64,000 nt of DNA, from assembly GCF_004122145.1 (NCBI RefSeq), contig NZ_SBKQ01000004.1, positions 186,001 to 250,000 of the forward strand, in the 5' to 3' direction. This stretch comes from Flavobacterium piscinae. Lineage in GTDB: Bacteria > Bacteroidota > Bacteroidia > Flavobacteriales > Flavobacteriaceae. Under the pieces are notes generated by a model, which saw nothing but the letters and a program-made list of their open reading frames with translations, ran no database searches and was not told the origin of the DNA. The translations under genes were made by a program, and so were the position numbers. Every line of letters begins with the position of its first letter. Positions within the stretch are counted from its first letter, which is position 1. Below, piece by piece: positions 36,406 through 45,504 of the stretch.

Positions 36406-38388
36406 TTATTTTATGTTAATGTTCATGATCCAAATTTCATCAAAGTAGGTGTTGTCCACATTCGTGTAATAAGAGATTAGGGCTTCACTCCATTCCGAAT
36501 GTTTTTTTAAATAAACATACCTGAAATTGTTTTTTGGGTTAATAAAATAATGGGCTGTAATTCCTCGCTTTTTTAGTTTGTTGATAAAATCATCCGCAAA
36601 AGCAGGTTCGGAAAAAACATTGGAAATAATGTAAAATCCGGGTTCTTGATTTGCTACCTGTAAATAATTTCCTTTTTTGGCTGTAGCTCTCTTTTTGTCG
36701 GTCAGTCTGGAATAATACTCTTTGATTTCTTCATCGGTTAAGGTAAATTTGGAGTTGGTATTTGTTTTTGGTTCTTCTTTTTTGAGTTGGGAAATTTTAG
36801 CTTCCAATTCTGTATTTTTTGAATTATTTTTTTGAGTTGGTAATTTGATTTCTTCTCTTTTAGTTGATGATTTCATAGCGGATAATTTGCTATTCAAATC
36901 ATTTTTATCTTCTTTTACAACAACTGTTTCACCATTTTTAACCGTTGTTTTTGTAGTGGTTTCTACCGTTTTTTCTTCTGTAACTACCGTTGTTTTTGGG
37001 TCGCAATTGCAATCTTTTTCAGCAATGGTTGTTTCTAATCGTTCGATATATAGCATCATGTTTTCAATTCGTTTTTCAAAATCAGCTTTTTTCAAGTTTT
37101 CAAGCGAATCTTGTTTGATAATAATTTCCAATAGTTTTAAATGATTTTCGTCCAACGTCATTTTTAATTTTTCAATTTCAACGTTTTTATTATAGGCTTT
37201 CATTTCTTCGTTTTCTTCCTCTTCAAATTCTACTTGCATTTCAACTTCTGTAATTGCTTTTGATGGTTTTTTCTTTTTCAAAACCGATTTTTTCTTCTTT
37301 GGAGCAGGCTCAATGACAATAGGTTCTTCGGGCATATCCTCATATTCTTCTTCAGCCATATCCTCTTCATATTCTTCCTCAATTTCTTGTGTTTTTTTCA
37401 ATACTTTAGGCTTTTTAACAATAGCTGTGGTCTTCTTTTTTGAAGATGATTTTCTGTTTTGTGTTTCTTCGCTGTCTTTTCCTGCAAATCGATAAGAAAG
37501 TGTAATTTCGTGGGTAGGTCCAAAGTTTACTAATCCATCGTTTATTACTCTTTCATACGTGTAACCTAAAGATAATTTTTTGGTAAAATGAGCTCCAACG
37601 CCAATATTTACTCCAAAGAAATCATCAATTCCTGCTTGTACCCATCCTAAATTCGGAAAATTGGTTATCACCGAACCTCCATACACAAAATCATCGGTTT
37701 GATTCATTTTTCCTCTAGCAATTAATCTGAAAAAACCGTTTTCAAACAATCCTTCTTGGTTTTGCATTTGATGATGATACATTACATGTCCGGTATAGGT
37801 TTTTTGTGCATAATCTTGAACCATTTTACTGGATTTAAAATCATAATCCACAAAGTTTTCTGCATAAATTCCAAAGTCAAAACTTCCCCAGGTTACATTC
37901 AAACCCGGTTTTACAGTTAAAATTGAATTGTTTCGCAGAGCCAAAATGGCCGGATCCGGTTCGTTGGTTACCGCTCTGGTTCTATCCACACCACTATTGT
38001 AATAAGCAATATTAAAACCAAGTGTTAATTTGATTTTTTCTAAAATCGGAATTTGATACGCATAATTACCAACACCTCCAAAACTGGTGATGATTCCCAA
38101 ATTTTGTTGATAAACTCCAATTCCTACCCCTGCTCTTTCACCATATTTCCCGGAATAGGAAAGCATGTATAATTCCGGTGAATCATCAAATTGAATCCAT
38201 TGGTTTCTGTGGTAAAGCGTGAGGTAGGAATTATTTTCTCGAACCACAGAAAATGTTGGATTCATCATGAATCGATTCAACAATAAAGTGTTTTGCGTAG
38301 GTATCGTAAACGTCAATACAGGAGCATCTTGTGCTTGCATAGTAGCAAACACAAATCCTATAAATAGTATTACGAATAGTCTTATCAT
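36406..38388 (-). CDS. SprD-like protein: PorP/SprF domain plus charged linker and SPOR-like end
   Basis: A 660-residue protein with signal peptide MIRLFVILFIGFVFATMQAQ. Residues about 20-305 form a PorP/SprF-type barrel domain (LLLNRFMMNPTFSVVREN, LSLGYTYERV). Residues 305-570 are a Lys/Glu-rich, partly coiled linker. Residues 584-660 form a SPOR-like domain (GFYIISNVFSEPAFADDF, INPKNNFRYVYL, ending NINIK). The same C-terminal domain ends the hybrid protein at 59926-61791. The gene order here (SprC-like, this gene, adhesin, SprF) matches sprCDBF of F. johnsoniae, where sprD mutants spread poorly. It may link the outer-membrane adhesin exporter to peptidoglycan. Confidence 0.75.
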   Translation of the reverse strand: MIRLFVILFIGFVFATMQAQDAPVLTFTIPTQNTLLLNRFMMNPTFSVVRENNSYLTLYHRNQWIQFDDSPELYMLSYSGKYGERAGVGIGVYQQNLGIITSFGGVGNYAYQIPILEKIKLTLGFNIAYYNSGVDRTRAVTNEPDPAILALRNNSILTVKPGLNVTWGSFDFGIYAENFVDYDFKSSKMVQDYAQKTYTGHVMYHHQMQNQEGLFENGFFRLIARGKMNQTDDFVYGGSVITNFPNLGWVQAGIDDFFGVNIGVGAHFTKKLSLGYTYERVINDGLVNFGPTHEITLSYRFAGKDSEETQNRKSSSKKKTTAIVKKPKVLKKTQEIEEEYEEDMAEEEYEDMPEEPIVIEPAPKKKKSVLKKKKPSKAITEVEMQVEFEEEENEEMKAYNKNVEIEKLKMTLDENHLKLLEIIIKQDSLENLKKADFEKRIENMMLYIERLETTIAEKDCNCDPKTTVVTEEKTVETTTKTTVKNGETVVVKEDKNDLNSKLSAMKSSTKREEIKLPTQKNNSKNTELEAKISQLKKEEPKTNTNSKFTLTDEEIKEYYSRLTDKKRATAKKGNYLQVANQEPGFYIISNVFSEPAFADDFINKLKKRGITAHYFINPKNNFRYVYLKKHSEWSEALISYYTNVDNTYFDEIWIMNINIK

Positions 38389-38390
38389 GT

Positions 38391-41354
38391 TTATTCGATT
38401 ACGGTAATAGATCCTTTTTTAATAATTTCGTCGTTTTCAGAAATGGTATAATAGAAAACCGGTTCAGTTTTAGCATATTCTAAAGTAGAATTCGGCCAAT
38501 TGTTTTGATAATTTCGGGCTCTGAAAACCACTTTTCCTTTGGGCGAATAAATAATTACTTCGACCTCTTCTTTGTTCACATATTCATTTGGAATCGACCA
38601 AAAATCATTAATGCCATCATTATTTAGGGTAATCACATTTGGCACAACAATACTTGTGTTTTCAACAACAGTAACCGTGAATGTTTTAGTAAATTCACAG
38701 TCGCCAAGGGTTCCGATGATGGTATAGGTTCCGGCTTCAGAAACAGAAAATGTATTTCCGGTTGCGATGATTTCGTTATTTAAATACCAAGTATAATTAT
38801 CCGCTCCGCTGGCAATCACTTCAGTTGAACCGCCTTGAATAATAGTAATGGCATCGGCTATGTTTAATGTAATTCCATCTGTTGTGATGACTTCAACAGC
38901 AATTGTATTCGATGAATATGAACATCCATCAAAGTCAATTGTCATAAAATAATTTCCGGGTTCGGTTACGGTAACCGAATTACCTGTACCGATTTCCGAG
39001 TCATTTTCAATAGAAAACCATGTTAGATTATAATCCGGATTTGTAATTTCTGATGATAAGGTGACACTTCCACCCGATTCGCACAAAACTCCTTCAGACG
39101 ATAAAGTAAAATCATCTGATATTCCTAATTTTATTTCTACAACATTCGAAATAATAGCACTAAAACCAGGAATAGAAACGCGTAATTCGTATGAACCATT
39201 ATCCAAATAAGAAGTAATGTCATAAGTTGTGCCGGAGGATGAAAAAACTAATTCTCCCTCTTTAAACCAATCATACACATACCCGAATGAATTGTTTAAA
39301 ATGGACATTGTTTCAGAAGAACTCACCGCATTAAAGTTTGTAATAGACAACGTTGCTTGGTCACTTTCGCATAGTGAATAACCTGAATTAGCGGCAATGG
39401 TCACGTTAAATGAATCGGGATAAACCAATTCGGAGACCGCCTCTTGTGTTGCATTGCAACCTGTGGTTTGGGTAACAATTACTTTGTAAATACCATTTTG
39501 TGATACATTGATTGATGAACTTGTTTGACCGGAAATAAGGGCATTATTTCTAAACCATTCAAATGTTGGATTCACAGCGTTGGTTGTTACAGTTAAGATT
39601 TTAGTCTCACCGGGAATAATAATTGACGTTGCCGGAAAATTCAAACTTGCTGTAATACTATTTTGTTCTAAATTCAACGTATTAGAAGTAACCGAACAAG
39701 CACCATATGAAATCACCAAATGATAATTTCCTGCTTGGTTGGTAGTATAACTTGGTTGTGTTGCTCCGGTAATTAAGGTATTATTTCGATACCATTTATA
39801 AGTAAAAACACTATAGGTTATAGAACTGTTTAACTGAACCGTATTTGTGCCACACAAACTTCCAACAGCTGTTAACACCGGTGTTGGAAGTTGCAAAGCA
39901 ATTGAAATAGCATTCGATTCAATGGGTGCAAAAGTTGGAATACTCACACGAAGTTTATACGATCCGTTTTCTGTAGCATTATTAATGGTATGCGTTGATG
40001 CGGTTGCACCTGCAACAGGTGTATTATTCAATAACCATTGATATGTAAAGTTTGAATTGGGTAGAGAAACAGGTACATTTCCACTTGACGTTTGAGCTAT
40101 TATGGAATTTAAAGACAAGGTAGAATTCGTTACATTACACGATTGATAATCGCCGGAATTTTGAATCGTTACCGTAAACCCAATTGGATATTGCACCACA
40201 ACGGTTAATTGTTCAGAAATCGTGCACCCTTGTGTTTCTGTTACGGTTAATTGATAAGTACCGGGTTGAGTAACAGTATAATTGGCCGTAGTTGCACCCG
40301 CTATTACTACGTTGTCTTTTCTCCATTGATAAGTGGGAGTTGTTGCGTTGTTAACCGAATTAATTTGAAGTTGTTCACCCGGAATTAAGACTTCTGTTGC
40401 TTCTACATTCCAATCAACATCTAATTCAATTAACTCCAAAAAGATAGCATTCGATTCAAAAACACAACCACCAAACGTGATTCTTAACTTATAAGTTCCT
40501 TCTTGTGCAGCATTATACGTTGGTCCGGTTGCTCCCGAAATGGCAACATTATCTTTAAACCATTGGTAAACGTAACCCGTATTTTGATGCGATGACGATA
40601 AAAGACGTGGAGTTCCATCACAGATATAATCTACGTTACCGGCAGAAGAAATTGATAAATTGATTCCTGCAGTGACATTAACAGTGACAATATTGGAATA
40701 GGAATTCATTACACAACTTCCATAATCTACAATAGCATAATAATTTCCGGATTGGGTTACTGTTAATGAAGGACCGGTTGCTCCGGCAACTTCTGCAAAA
40801 TTCCGATACCATTTATAGGTCAAACCGGAATAGAATAAAGGCGAAGCTGCAGTTCCGGTGTTATCAACTTGTAACGTTGTATTTCCTCCTTCACAAAAGG
40901 AAACGGAACCCGAATTATTATTAATTGAAAATGGCTGATTATGAATGGCATAATATGCTGAAAATGCTACACTATTTGGACTTGTCACGGCAGGAGCTGT
41001 ACTTCTTACTCTAATTCTGTACGCCTCTCCTGCCACTGTTGTAGGCATTGCAAAAGATACATTTACCGGAGAAGAAGTACTTGTTGAAGTGGTTAACGTT
41101 GTTGCCGTTCCAAAGTTTCCGGAAGCATCAGAAAGCTCCACAATAAATTGATTACCGGCTTGAACGTTGGAAACGGGGAAGAAGGTAAAACTTAAATTGT
41201 ATGAGTTAAATCCTTGTGAAGCACAAGCTTGTGTGAATCCCAATGCGGGAGTTCCGATGACGATCGTTTGGGCATACCCATTCCCGATGCTGTTAAGCAA
41301 CATCAAAAACAAAGAAGAAAAAAATAATTTTCTTGGGGTAATTTTCCAAACCAT
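38391..41354 (-). CDS. SprC-like T9SS-secreted multi-Ig-domain protein
   Basis: This 987-residue secreted protein has signal peptide MVWKITPRKLFFSSLFLMLL...YAQ. About nine Ig/PKD-like beta-sandwich modules of 80-90 residues follow, each with a YxWxxNxxxIxGATxxxYTVxxxGxYxLxV-type pattern and often a cysteine near the end. A gliding-motility-associated C-terminal domain (about 903-987) opens with VVPNVITLNNDGINDFWSIP, so it is probably exported by the T9SS through a type B signal. It is first in the operon and ends two bases before the SprD-like gene. Assignment as SprC is by position; the sequence itself shows only a T9SS Ig-repeat protein. Confidence 0.75.
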   Translation of the reverse strand: MVWKITPRKLFFSSLFLMLLNSIGNGYAQTIVIGTPALGFTQACASQGFNSYNLSFTFFPVSNVQAGNQFIVELSDASGNFGTATTLTTSTSTSSPVNVSFAMPTTVAGEAYRIRVRSTAPAVTSPNSVAFSAYYAIHNQPFSINNNSGSVSFCEGGNTTLQVDNTGTAASPLFYSGLTYKWYRNFAEVAGATGPSLTVTQSGNYYAIVDYGSCVMNSYSNIVTVNVTAGINLSISSAGNVDYICDGTPRLLSSSHQNTGYVYQWFKDNVAISGATGPTYNAAQEGTYKLRITFGGCVFESNAIFLELIELDVDWNVEATEVLIPGEQLQINSVNNATTPTYQWRKDNVVIAGATTANYTVTQPGTYQLTVTETQGCTISEQLTVVVQYPIGFTVTIQNSGDYQSCNVTNSTLSLNSIIAQTSSGNVPVSLPNSNFTYQWLLNNTPVAGATASTHTINNATENGSYKLRVSIPTFAPIESNAISIALQLPTPVLTAVGSLCGTNTVQLNSSITYSVFTYKWYRNNTLITGATQPSYTTNQAGNYHLVISYGACSVTSNTLNLEQNSITASLNFPATSIIIPGETKILTVTTNAVNPTFEWFRNNALISGQTSSSINVSQNGIYKVIVTQTTGCNATQEAVSELVYPDSFNVTIAANSGYSLCESDQATLSITNFNAVSSSETMSILNNSFGYVYDWFKEGELVFSSSGTTYDITSYLDNGSYELRVSIPGFSAIISNVVEIKLGISDDFTLSSEGVLCESGGSVTLSSEITNPDYNLTWFSIENDSEIGTGNSVTVTEPGNYFMTIDFDGCSYSSNTIAVEVITTDGITLNIADAITIIQGGSTEVIASGADNYTWYLNNEIIATGNTFSVSEAGTYTIIGTLGDCEFTKTFTVTVVENTSIVVPNVITLNNDGINDFWSIPNEYVNKEEVEVIIYSPKGKVVFRARNYQNNWPNSTLEYAKTEPVFYYTISENDEIIKKGSITVIE

Positions 41355-41508
41355 AAAACACTCTTTATGTCAGACTGCTTTTACCCCAAAAGCAATCGGT
41401 TGTTATTTTGTAATTTAAATAGGCACTACACTACATTTAATTACGAAAAAAACGATAAATGGTTTTTTATTTCTATCTGTTTTTGAATTTTGTTTCACTA
41501 AAAGTATA

Positions 41509-41516
41509 CAAATATA
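41509..41516 (-). promoter_or_regulatory. Candidate -7 promoter element for the spr operon
   Basis: The minus strand reads TATATTTG (TAnnTTTG), about 155 bases before the SprC-like ATG. No TTTG is found at -33, which suggests activator dependence. Confidence 0.5.
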
Positions 41517-41572
41517 TGGAGGAGAAAATAAATTTAACATTAAAATCGATGAACGACATACATGTTTGTGGG

Positions 41573-41603
41573 AAACCGTAATTGCCTTTGTTGAAAACCG
41601 TAA
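41573..41603 (-). promoter_or_regulatory. LytTR-like direct repeats upstream of the spr operon
   Basis: On the minus strand TTACGGTTT occurs twice, at 41595-41603 and 41573-41581, exactly 22 bases apart. Paired 9-base direct repeats at 21-22-base spacing with a GTT core are the layout recognised by LytTR response regulators (AgrA, VirR type). The pair lies about 57 bases upstream of the spr -7 element. Confidence 0.45.
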
Positions 41604-41698
41604 CCGCAAATGCTGTTGGTCGATTATTTAGAAACAGACTACCTTTTTTTGTGATTTATTTAAAAAAATCATTTACGGCAATTAGGTAAATTTTTCCG

Positions 41699-41706
41699 TA
41701 TTTTTG
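41699..41706 (+). promoter_or_regulatory. Candidate -7 promoter element for glnS
   Basis: TATTTTTG matches TAnnTTTG, 18 bases before the ATG at 41725, and supports this ATG rather than the TTG at 41704, which overlaps the element. Confidence 0.55.
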
Positions 41707-41724
41707 TCGTTCATTTTAATGATT

Positions 41725-43407
41725 ATGTCAGAAGAAAAGTCGCTCAATTTTATTGAACAAATAATCGAAGAAGATTTGAAAAACGGTTTTCCTAAAGCGA
41801 AACTTCGTTTTCGTTTTCCGCCTGAACCTAACGGGTATCTTCATGTGGGTCACGCGAGTGCCATTTGTTTAAATTTTAGTTTAGGAATTGATTATCAAGC
41901 ACCGGTTAATTTACGTTTTGATGATACCAATCCCGCCAAAGAAGAACAAGAATTTGTTGATGCCATCAAACGGGATGTGCAGTGGCTTGGTTTTCAATGG
42001 GCTGAAGAACGCTATGCATCTGATTATTTTCAAGAATTATATGATTGGGCAGTCGAATTCATCAAAATGGATAAAGCGTATGTCGATAGCCAATCTTCCG
42101 AAGAAATGGCCAAGCAAAAAGGAACGCCCACTCAAGTAGGTACCAATAGCCCATTCAGAAATCGCTCTGTAGTAGAAAACCTTGACCTTTTTGAACGCAT
42201 GAAAAACGGAGAATTTCCGGAAGGAACTCACGTTTTACGTGCCAAAATAGATATGGCATCTACCAATATGTTGATGCGAGACCCGATCATGTATCGCATT
42301 TTACATAAACATCATCACCGTACGGGTAATAAATGGTGTATTTATCCCATGTATGATTGGGCTCACGGAGAGAGTGATTATATCGAAGGCATTTCGCATT
42401 CGCTATGTACGCTGGAATTTTTACCACATAGAGAATTATATGATTGGTTTTTAGACCAAATTTATGATAGCTCAAAGGTTCGTCCGAAACAACGAGAATT
42501 TGCCAGAAGAAACCTTTCGCATACGGTTGTGAGTAAACGAAAATTACTGCAATTAGTACAAGAAGGTCACGTTTCCGGCTGGGATGATCCTAGAATGAGT
42601 ACGATTTCCGGTATGCGAAGAAGAGGTTTTACACCGGCTTCTATTCGAAATTTTGCCAAAACCATCGGAATTGCGAAACGAACCAATTTAATCGATGTTT
42701 CGCTTTTAGAGTTTTGCGTTCGTGAAGATTTGAACAAAACGGCTCCCCGTGTAATGGCGGTTTTAAATCCGGTAAAGTTGGTTATTACCAATTATCCCGA
42801 TGGACAAGAAGAGTGGTTAGAGGCAGAAAATAATCCTGAGGAAGAAGTTTTGACCTACCGAAAAGTGCCTTTTTCAAAAGAATTATACATTGAAAGAGAG
42901 GATTTTCAAGAAGAAGCCAACAAGAAATTTTTCCGTTTAACCCTGGGAACAGAAGTGCGTTTGAAGAATGCTTACATTATTAAAGGTGAAAATGTTATCA
43001 AAGATGCTGACGGAAATATCACTGAAATTCACGCTTCGTATGACGTGGATTCTAAGTCGGGTAGTGGCACTGAAGCCAGTCAACGCAAAGTAAAAGGAAC
43101 CATTCATTGGGTTTCGATTCCACATGCAGTTGAAGCAGAAGTACGTATTTATGATCGTTTATTCACACACGAAAATCCGGATGGTGATAAAGAAGTTGAC
43201 TTTAAAAATTACATCAATCCTAATTCATTAGAAGTAATTACTGGATATGTTGAACCAAGTTTAACATCCGCTCAACCGGAAGATAAATTTCAATTTCAAC
43301 GGTTAGGTTATTTTTGTACCGATAAAGATTCTACTTCAAAAAAATTAGTTTTTAATAAAACAGTTGGCTTAAGAGATACTTGGGCAAAAATTGAAGCCAA
43401 AGAATAA
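41725..43407 (+). CDS. glnS: Glutaminyl-tRNA synthetase
   Basis: A 560-residue class I synthetase. The signature RFPPEPNGYLHVGHASAICL includes the HIGH-type motif (HVGH), and GlnRS-specific FDDTNPAKE follows. The KMSKS-type loop is VVSKRKL, and the anticodon-binding beta-barrel region has DKDSTSKKLVFNKTVGLRD at the end. The length is normal for bacterial GlnRS. I chose the ATG at 41725 (MSEEKSLNF) because of the promoter position. A terminator follows 25 bases after the stop. Its presence implies direct glutaminylation of tRNA-Gln in this organism. Confidence 0.96.
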   Translation: MSEEKSLNFIEQIIEEDLKNGFPKAKLRFRFPPEPNGYLHVGHASAICLNFSLGIDYQAPVNLRFDDTNPAKEEQEFVDAIKRDVQWLGFQWAEERYASDYFQELYDWAVEFIKMDKAYVDSQSSEEMAKQKGTPTQVGTNSPFRNRSVVENLDLFERMKNGEFPEGTHVLRAKIDMASTNMLMRDPIMYRILHKHHHRTGNKWCIYPMYDWAHGESDYIEGISHSLCTLEFLPHRELYDWFLDQIYDSSKVRPKQREFARRNLSHTVVSKRKLLQLVQEGHVSGWDDPRMSTISGMRRRGFTPASIRNFAKTIGIAKRTNLIDVSLLEFCVREDLNKTAPRVMAVLNPVKLVITNYPDGQEEWLEAENNPEEEVLTYRKVPFSKELYIEREDFQEEANKKFFRLTLGTEVRLKNAYIIKGENVIKDADGNITEIHASYDVDSKSGSGTEASQRKVKGTIHWVSIPHAVEAEVRIYDRLFTHENPDGDKEVDFKNYINPNSLEVITGYVEPSLTSAQPEDKFQFQRLGYFCTDKDSTSKKLVFNKTVGLRDTWAKIEAKE

Positions 43408-43432
43408 GTTTAAACAATAAATAAAAACAATT

Positions 43433-43458
43433 AAAAGCCACATATCATAGTGGCTTTT
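43433..43458 (+). terminator. Intrinsic terminator of glnS
   Basis: AAAAGCCAC and GTGGCTTTT form a 9-base perfect stem with an 8-base loop, followed by a T-rich stretch. Confidence 0.85.
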
Positions 43459-43747
43459 CTTATTATTGTAAAAAACTATTGGTTTTAAAAATTAAATAAT
43501 AAAAAACAATTAAAAATGACTTTTTTAGATAAGTTTTAAGAGAATAGAAAAAAACAGCAATATGTTTTTATGATTTGCTTGACAAAAATGAATTTAAACG
43601 CTTCTAATTCGTTTTTGATTATTTTTCGTTCATTTTTACTTTCACAAAACATAAAGATTTTAATTTTTCTGTTTTGCGAGTTTTCTTTATTTTAAATTTC
43701 TCAAATTTTTAAAATCAGTGTTCAAAGAAGAAACAGAAAATATAGTT

Positions 43748-43773
43748 CAAAAAAAAGAGACCCGAAGGTCTCT
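43748..43773 (-). terminator. Intrinsic terminator of the SPFH gene
   Basis: On the minus strand AGAGACC-TTCG-GGTCTCT forms a 7-base stem with the stable TTCG loop, followed by a T-run (43756-43749). It begins seven bases after the stop codon. Confidence 0.9.
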
Positions 43774-43779
43774 CCTATT

Positions 43780-44742
43780 TTATTCTTCTTCTTCGGTTGT
43801 CCCGAATTCATCTTTTTTCTTCTTTCCAATCCGCGAATTACTGTTTGCTTTTTTCATCGCTTCACCCACTTGGTTGCTTGCTGTAAAACTCGCTACCATA
43901 TTGTTTAACATATCACTTCCGGCTTGTGGGGAATTAGGTAATAAAATCAAGTTGGAATTTGTATCGGCACCAATCGCTTGCAATGTATCATAGTGTTGTG
44001 TCACTACAATTAAGGCAGAGGCTTCCTGAGAATTAATTCCCACTTTATTCAACACATCAACAGATTCTACTAAACCTCTTGCAATTTCTCTTCTTTGGTC
44101 GGCAATACCTTGACCTTGAAGTCTTTTGCTTTCTGCTTCCGCTTTTGCTTTTGCTACAATTCTGATTCTTCCGGCTTCTGCTTCGTATTCAGCAGCGGTT
44201 TTTTCACGATCGGCAGCGTTGATTCTATTCATCGCATTTTTTACTTGAATATCCGGGTCAATATCAGTAATCAATGTATTGATGATGTCGTATCCATACG
44301 TAGTCATCGCTTCGTTTAATTCGCGTTTAACGGCAATGGCAATGTCATCTTTACGCTCAAAAACATCATCTAATTTTAATTTAGGAACTTCCGCACGCAC
44401 CACGTCAAAAACATACGAAGTAATCTGATCATGAGGATATTCTAATTTGTAAAATGCTTCATAAACCTTTTCTTGAATCACTTTAAACTGAACCGAAACT
44501 TTCATTTTCACGAATACGTTGTCTTTGGTTTTGGTTTCAATAATCACGTCTAATTGTTGAATTCTCAGATTAATTTTCCCTGCAATTCGGTCAATAACCG
44601 GGATTTTTAATTGTAAACCGGACTGTCTGATACTGCTAAAACGACCAAATCGTTCAATAACTGCAGCCGTTTGTTGCTTCACTGTGAAAAAGGAAGCTAA
44701 TAAAAGAAAAACACCTAAAACAATAATAATGTAACCAATCAT
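43780..44742 (-). CDS. SPFH/Band 7 (stomatin/QmcA-like) membrane protein
   Basis: This 320-residue SPFH protein has one N-terminal membrane helix (YIIIVLGVFLLLASFFTV), a Band 7 domain (about 20-210; TAAVIERFGRF, DVIIETKTKDNVFVKM, TLITDIDPD) and a coiled, Ala/Glu-rich flotillin-like region. A Lys/Glu-rich tail ends in a poly-Glu stretch. Such proteins form ring assemblies in the inner membrane and modulate proteolysis or membrane order; no NfeD partner is adjacent. It is monocistronic, with its own terminator. Confidence 0.92.
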   Translation of the reverse strand: MIGYIIIVLGVFLLLASFFTVKQQTAAVIERFGRFSSIRQSGLQLKIPVIDRIAGKINLRIQQLDVIIETKTKDNVFVKMKVSVQFKVIQEKVYEAFYKLEYPHDQITSYVFDVVRAEVPKLKLDDVFERKDDIAIAVKRELNEAMTTYGYDIINTLITDIDPDIQVKNAMNRINAADREKTAAEYEAEAGRIRIVAKAKAEAESKRLQGQGIADQRREIARGLVESVDVLNKVGINSQEASALIVVTQHYDTLQAIGADTNSNLILLPNSPQAGSDMLNNMVASFTASNQVGEAMKKANSNSRIGKKKKDEFGTTEEEE

Positions 44743-44787
44743 AAAAAATAGTTTAATGAGTTATACGTAATGATACGAAATTTCTCG

Positions 44788-44795
44788 TACGTTTG
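44788..44795 (+). promoter_or_regulatory. Candidate -7 promoter element for the PorT-like gene
   Basis: TACGTTTG matches TAnnTTTG, 21 bases before the ATG at 44817, and excludes the upstream in-frame start at 44793. Confidence 0.55.
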
Positions 44796-44816
44796 TTACA
44801 ACTTTACACACATTTT

Positions 44817-45473
44817 ATGAAAAGATATTATTTGACACTCGTTTTATTTAGTATAACAAGCACCGTATTGGCTCAATATGGCAAGGGTGATTACAACCAT
44901 ATTGGAATAAGTTTAGGTATAAACCAAACCAACTTATATACGGATAATTTTAATATTAAACCCGCAATGAATTGGACAGCAGGCTTATCCATGCGTGGAA
45001 ATTACTACAATAATTTCTCGATGATATATGGTATGAATTTTACTGAAAACAAATTTTCCATTGAAACTTTTTCAGGCTTTTCTCAAAAAGAAGTGGATTT
45101 AAAGATGATGGCTGTTCAAGTTCATTTGTTGTTGTGTTATAAAATTGGCGGAGGTCCTGTTTCATTGGATTTTGGTCCGGTTTTACAAGTGAACAGTAAA
45201 TTAAAATTCAACGATGCTGATGAAAATAATTTTATTGTAGGCAATGAATTACTTCGTGTTCAAGATATTGAAGACATCAACACTTTTAATTTTAATGTTT
45301 ATGCCGGAATTTCAGGAGGTTTTGAAAATATTCGTTTGAGTTTAAGTTACCAATATGGTGTGACCAATATTTTAAATAATCTCAATCAACAAGATGACGT
45401 GGCCGCTCTAGCCGATGGAAAGTTAAAAGGAAATTTAGGAGTTATTGCCGGAAACATTATCTTCTATTTTTAA
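44817..45473 (+). CDS. PorT-family-like outer-membrane beta-barrel protein
   Basis: A 218-residue outer-membrane protein with signal peptide MKRYYLTLVLFSITSTVLAQ. The mature part alternates short amphipathic strands and turns, as in the OMP_b-brl_2/PorT family (HIGISLGINQTNLYT, AVQVHLLLCYKIGGGPVSLDFGP), and ends in an aromatic residue (IIFYF), as expected for a BamA substrate. It could be a PorT-like T9SS factor, but the family is broad and PorT identity cannot be claimed. I used the ATG at 44817 because it begins the signal peptide and lies just after the promoter element. Confidence 0.8.
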   Translation: MKRYYLTLVLFSITSTVLAQYGKGDYNHIGISLGINQTNLYTDNFNIKPAMNWTAGLSMRGNYYNNFSMIYGMNFTENKFSIETFSGFSQKEVDLKMMAVQVHLLLCYKIGGGPVSLDFGPVLQVNSKLKFNDADENNFIVGNELLRVQDIEDINTFNFNVYAGISGGFENIRLSLSYQYGVTNILNNLNQQDDVAALADGKLKGNLGVIAGNIIFYF

Positions 45474-45476
45474 ATT

Positions 45477-45504
45477 AAAAAGGCTCCTTCAAGGGAGCCT
45501 TTTT
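45477..45504. terminator. Bidirectional intrinsic terminator between the PorT-like gene and gltX
   Basis: AAAAAGGCTCC pairs with GGAGCCTTTTT over 11 bases with a 6-base loop, flanked by A's and T's. It serves both convergent genes and touches the gltX stop codon at 45505-45507. Confidence 0.9.

Larger units (their letters stand above)
41355..41724. other. 370-base divergent promoter region, spr operon and glnS
   Basis: There is no gene. It holds, from the spr side, a 5' leader of roughly 150 bases with a small GCTTTT/AAAAGC hairpin (41377-41393), the spr promoter element, a pair of 9-base direct repeats, and the glnS promoter element. A short open frame of 64 codons at 41415-41609 on the minus strand has no coding character. 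Confidence 0.7.
43408..43779. other. 372-base intergenic region between convergent genes
   Basis: This AT-rich stretch between the convergent glnS and SPFH genes carries a terminator at each end. Between them I see no gene, RNA fold or promoter that I can support. Confidence 0.6.

Noticed and set aside
41377-41393. Attenuator hairpin in the spr leader
   Set aside because: A six-base stem with a 5-base loop and no T-run is too weak to support a regulatory claim.
41415-41609. Open frame of 64 codons on the minus strand upstream of the spr operon
   Set aside because: It covers the spr promoter and direct repeats, has no homology I recognise and no coding-like composition.
43459-43747. Small RNA or small gene between glnS and the SPFH gene
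   Set aside because: No promoter element, conserved fold or frame with coding character was found.
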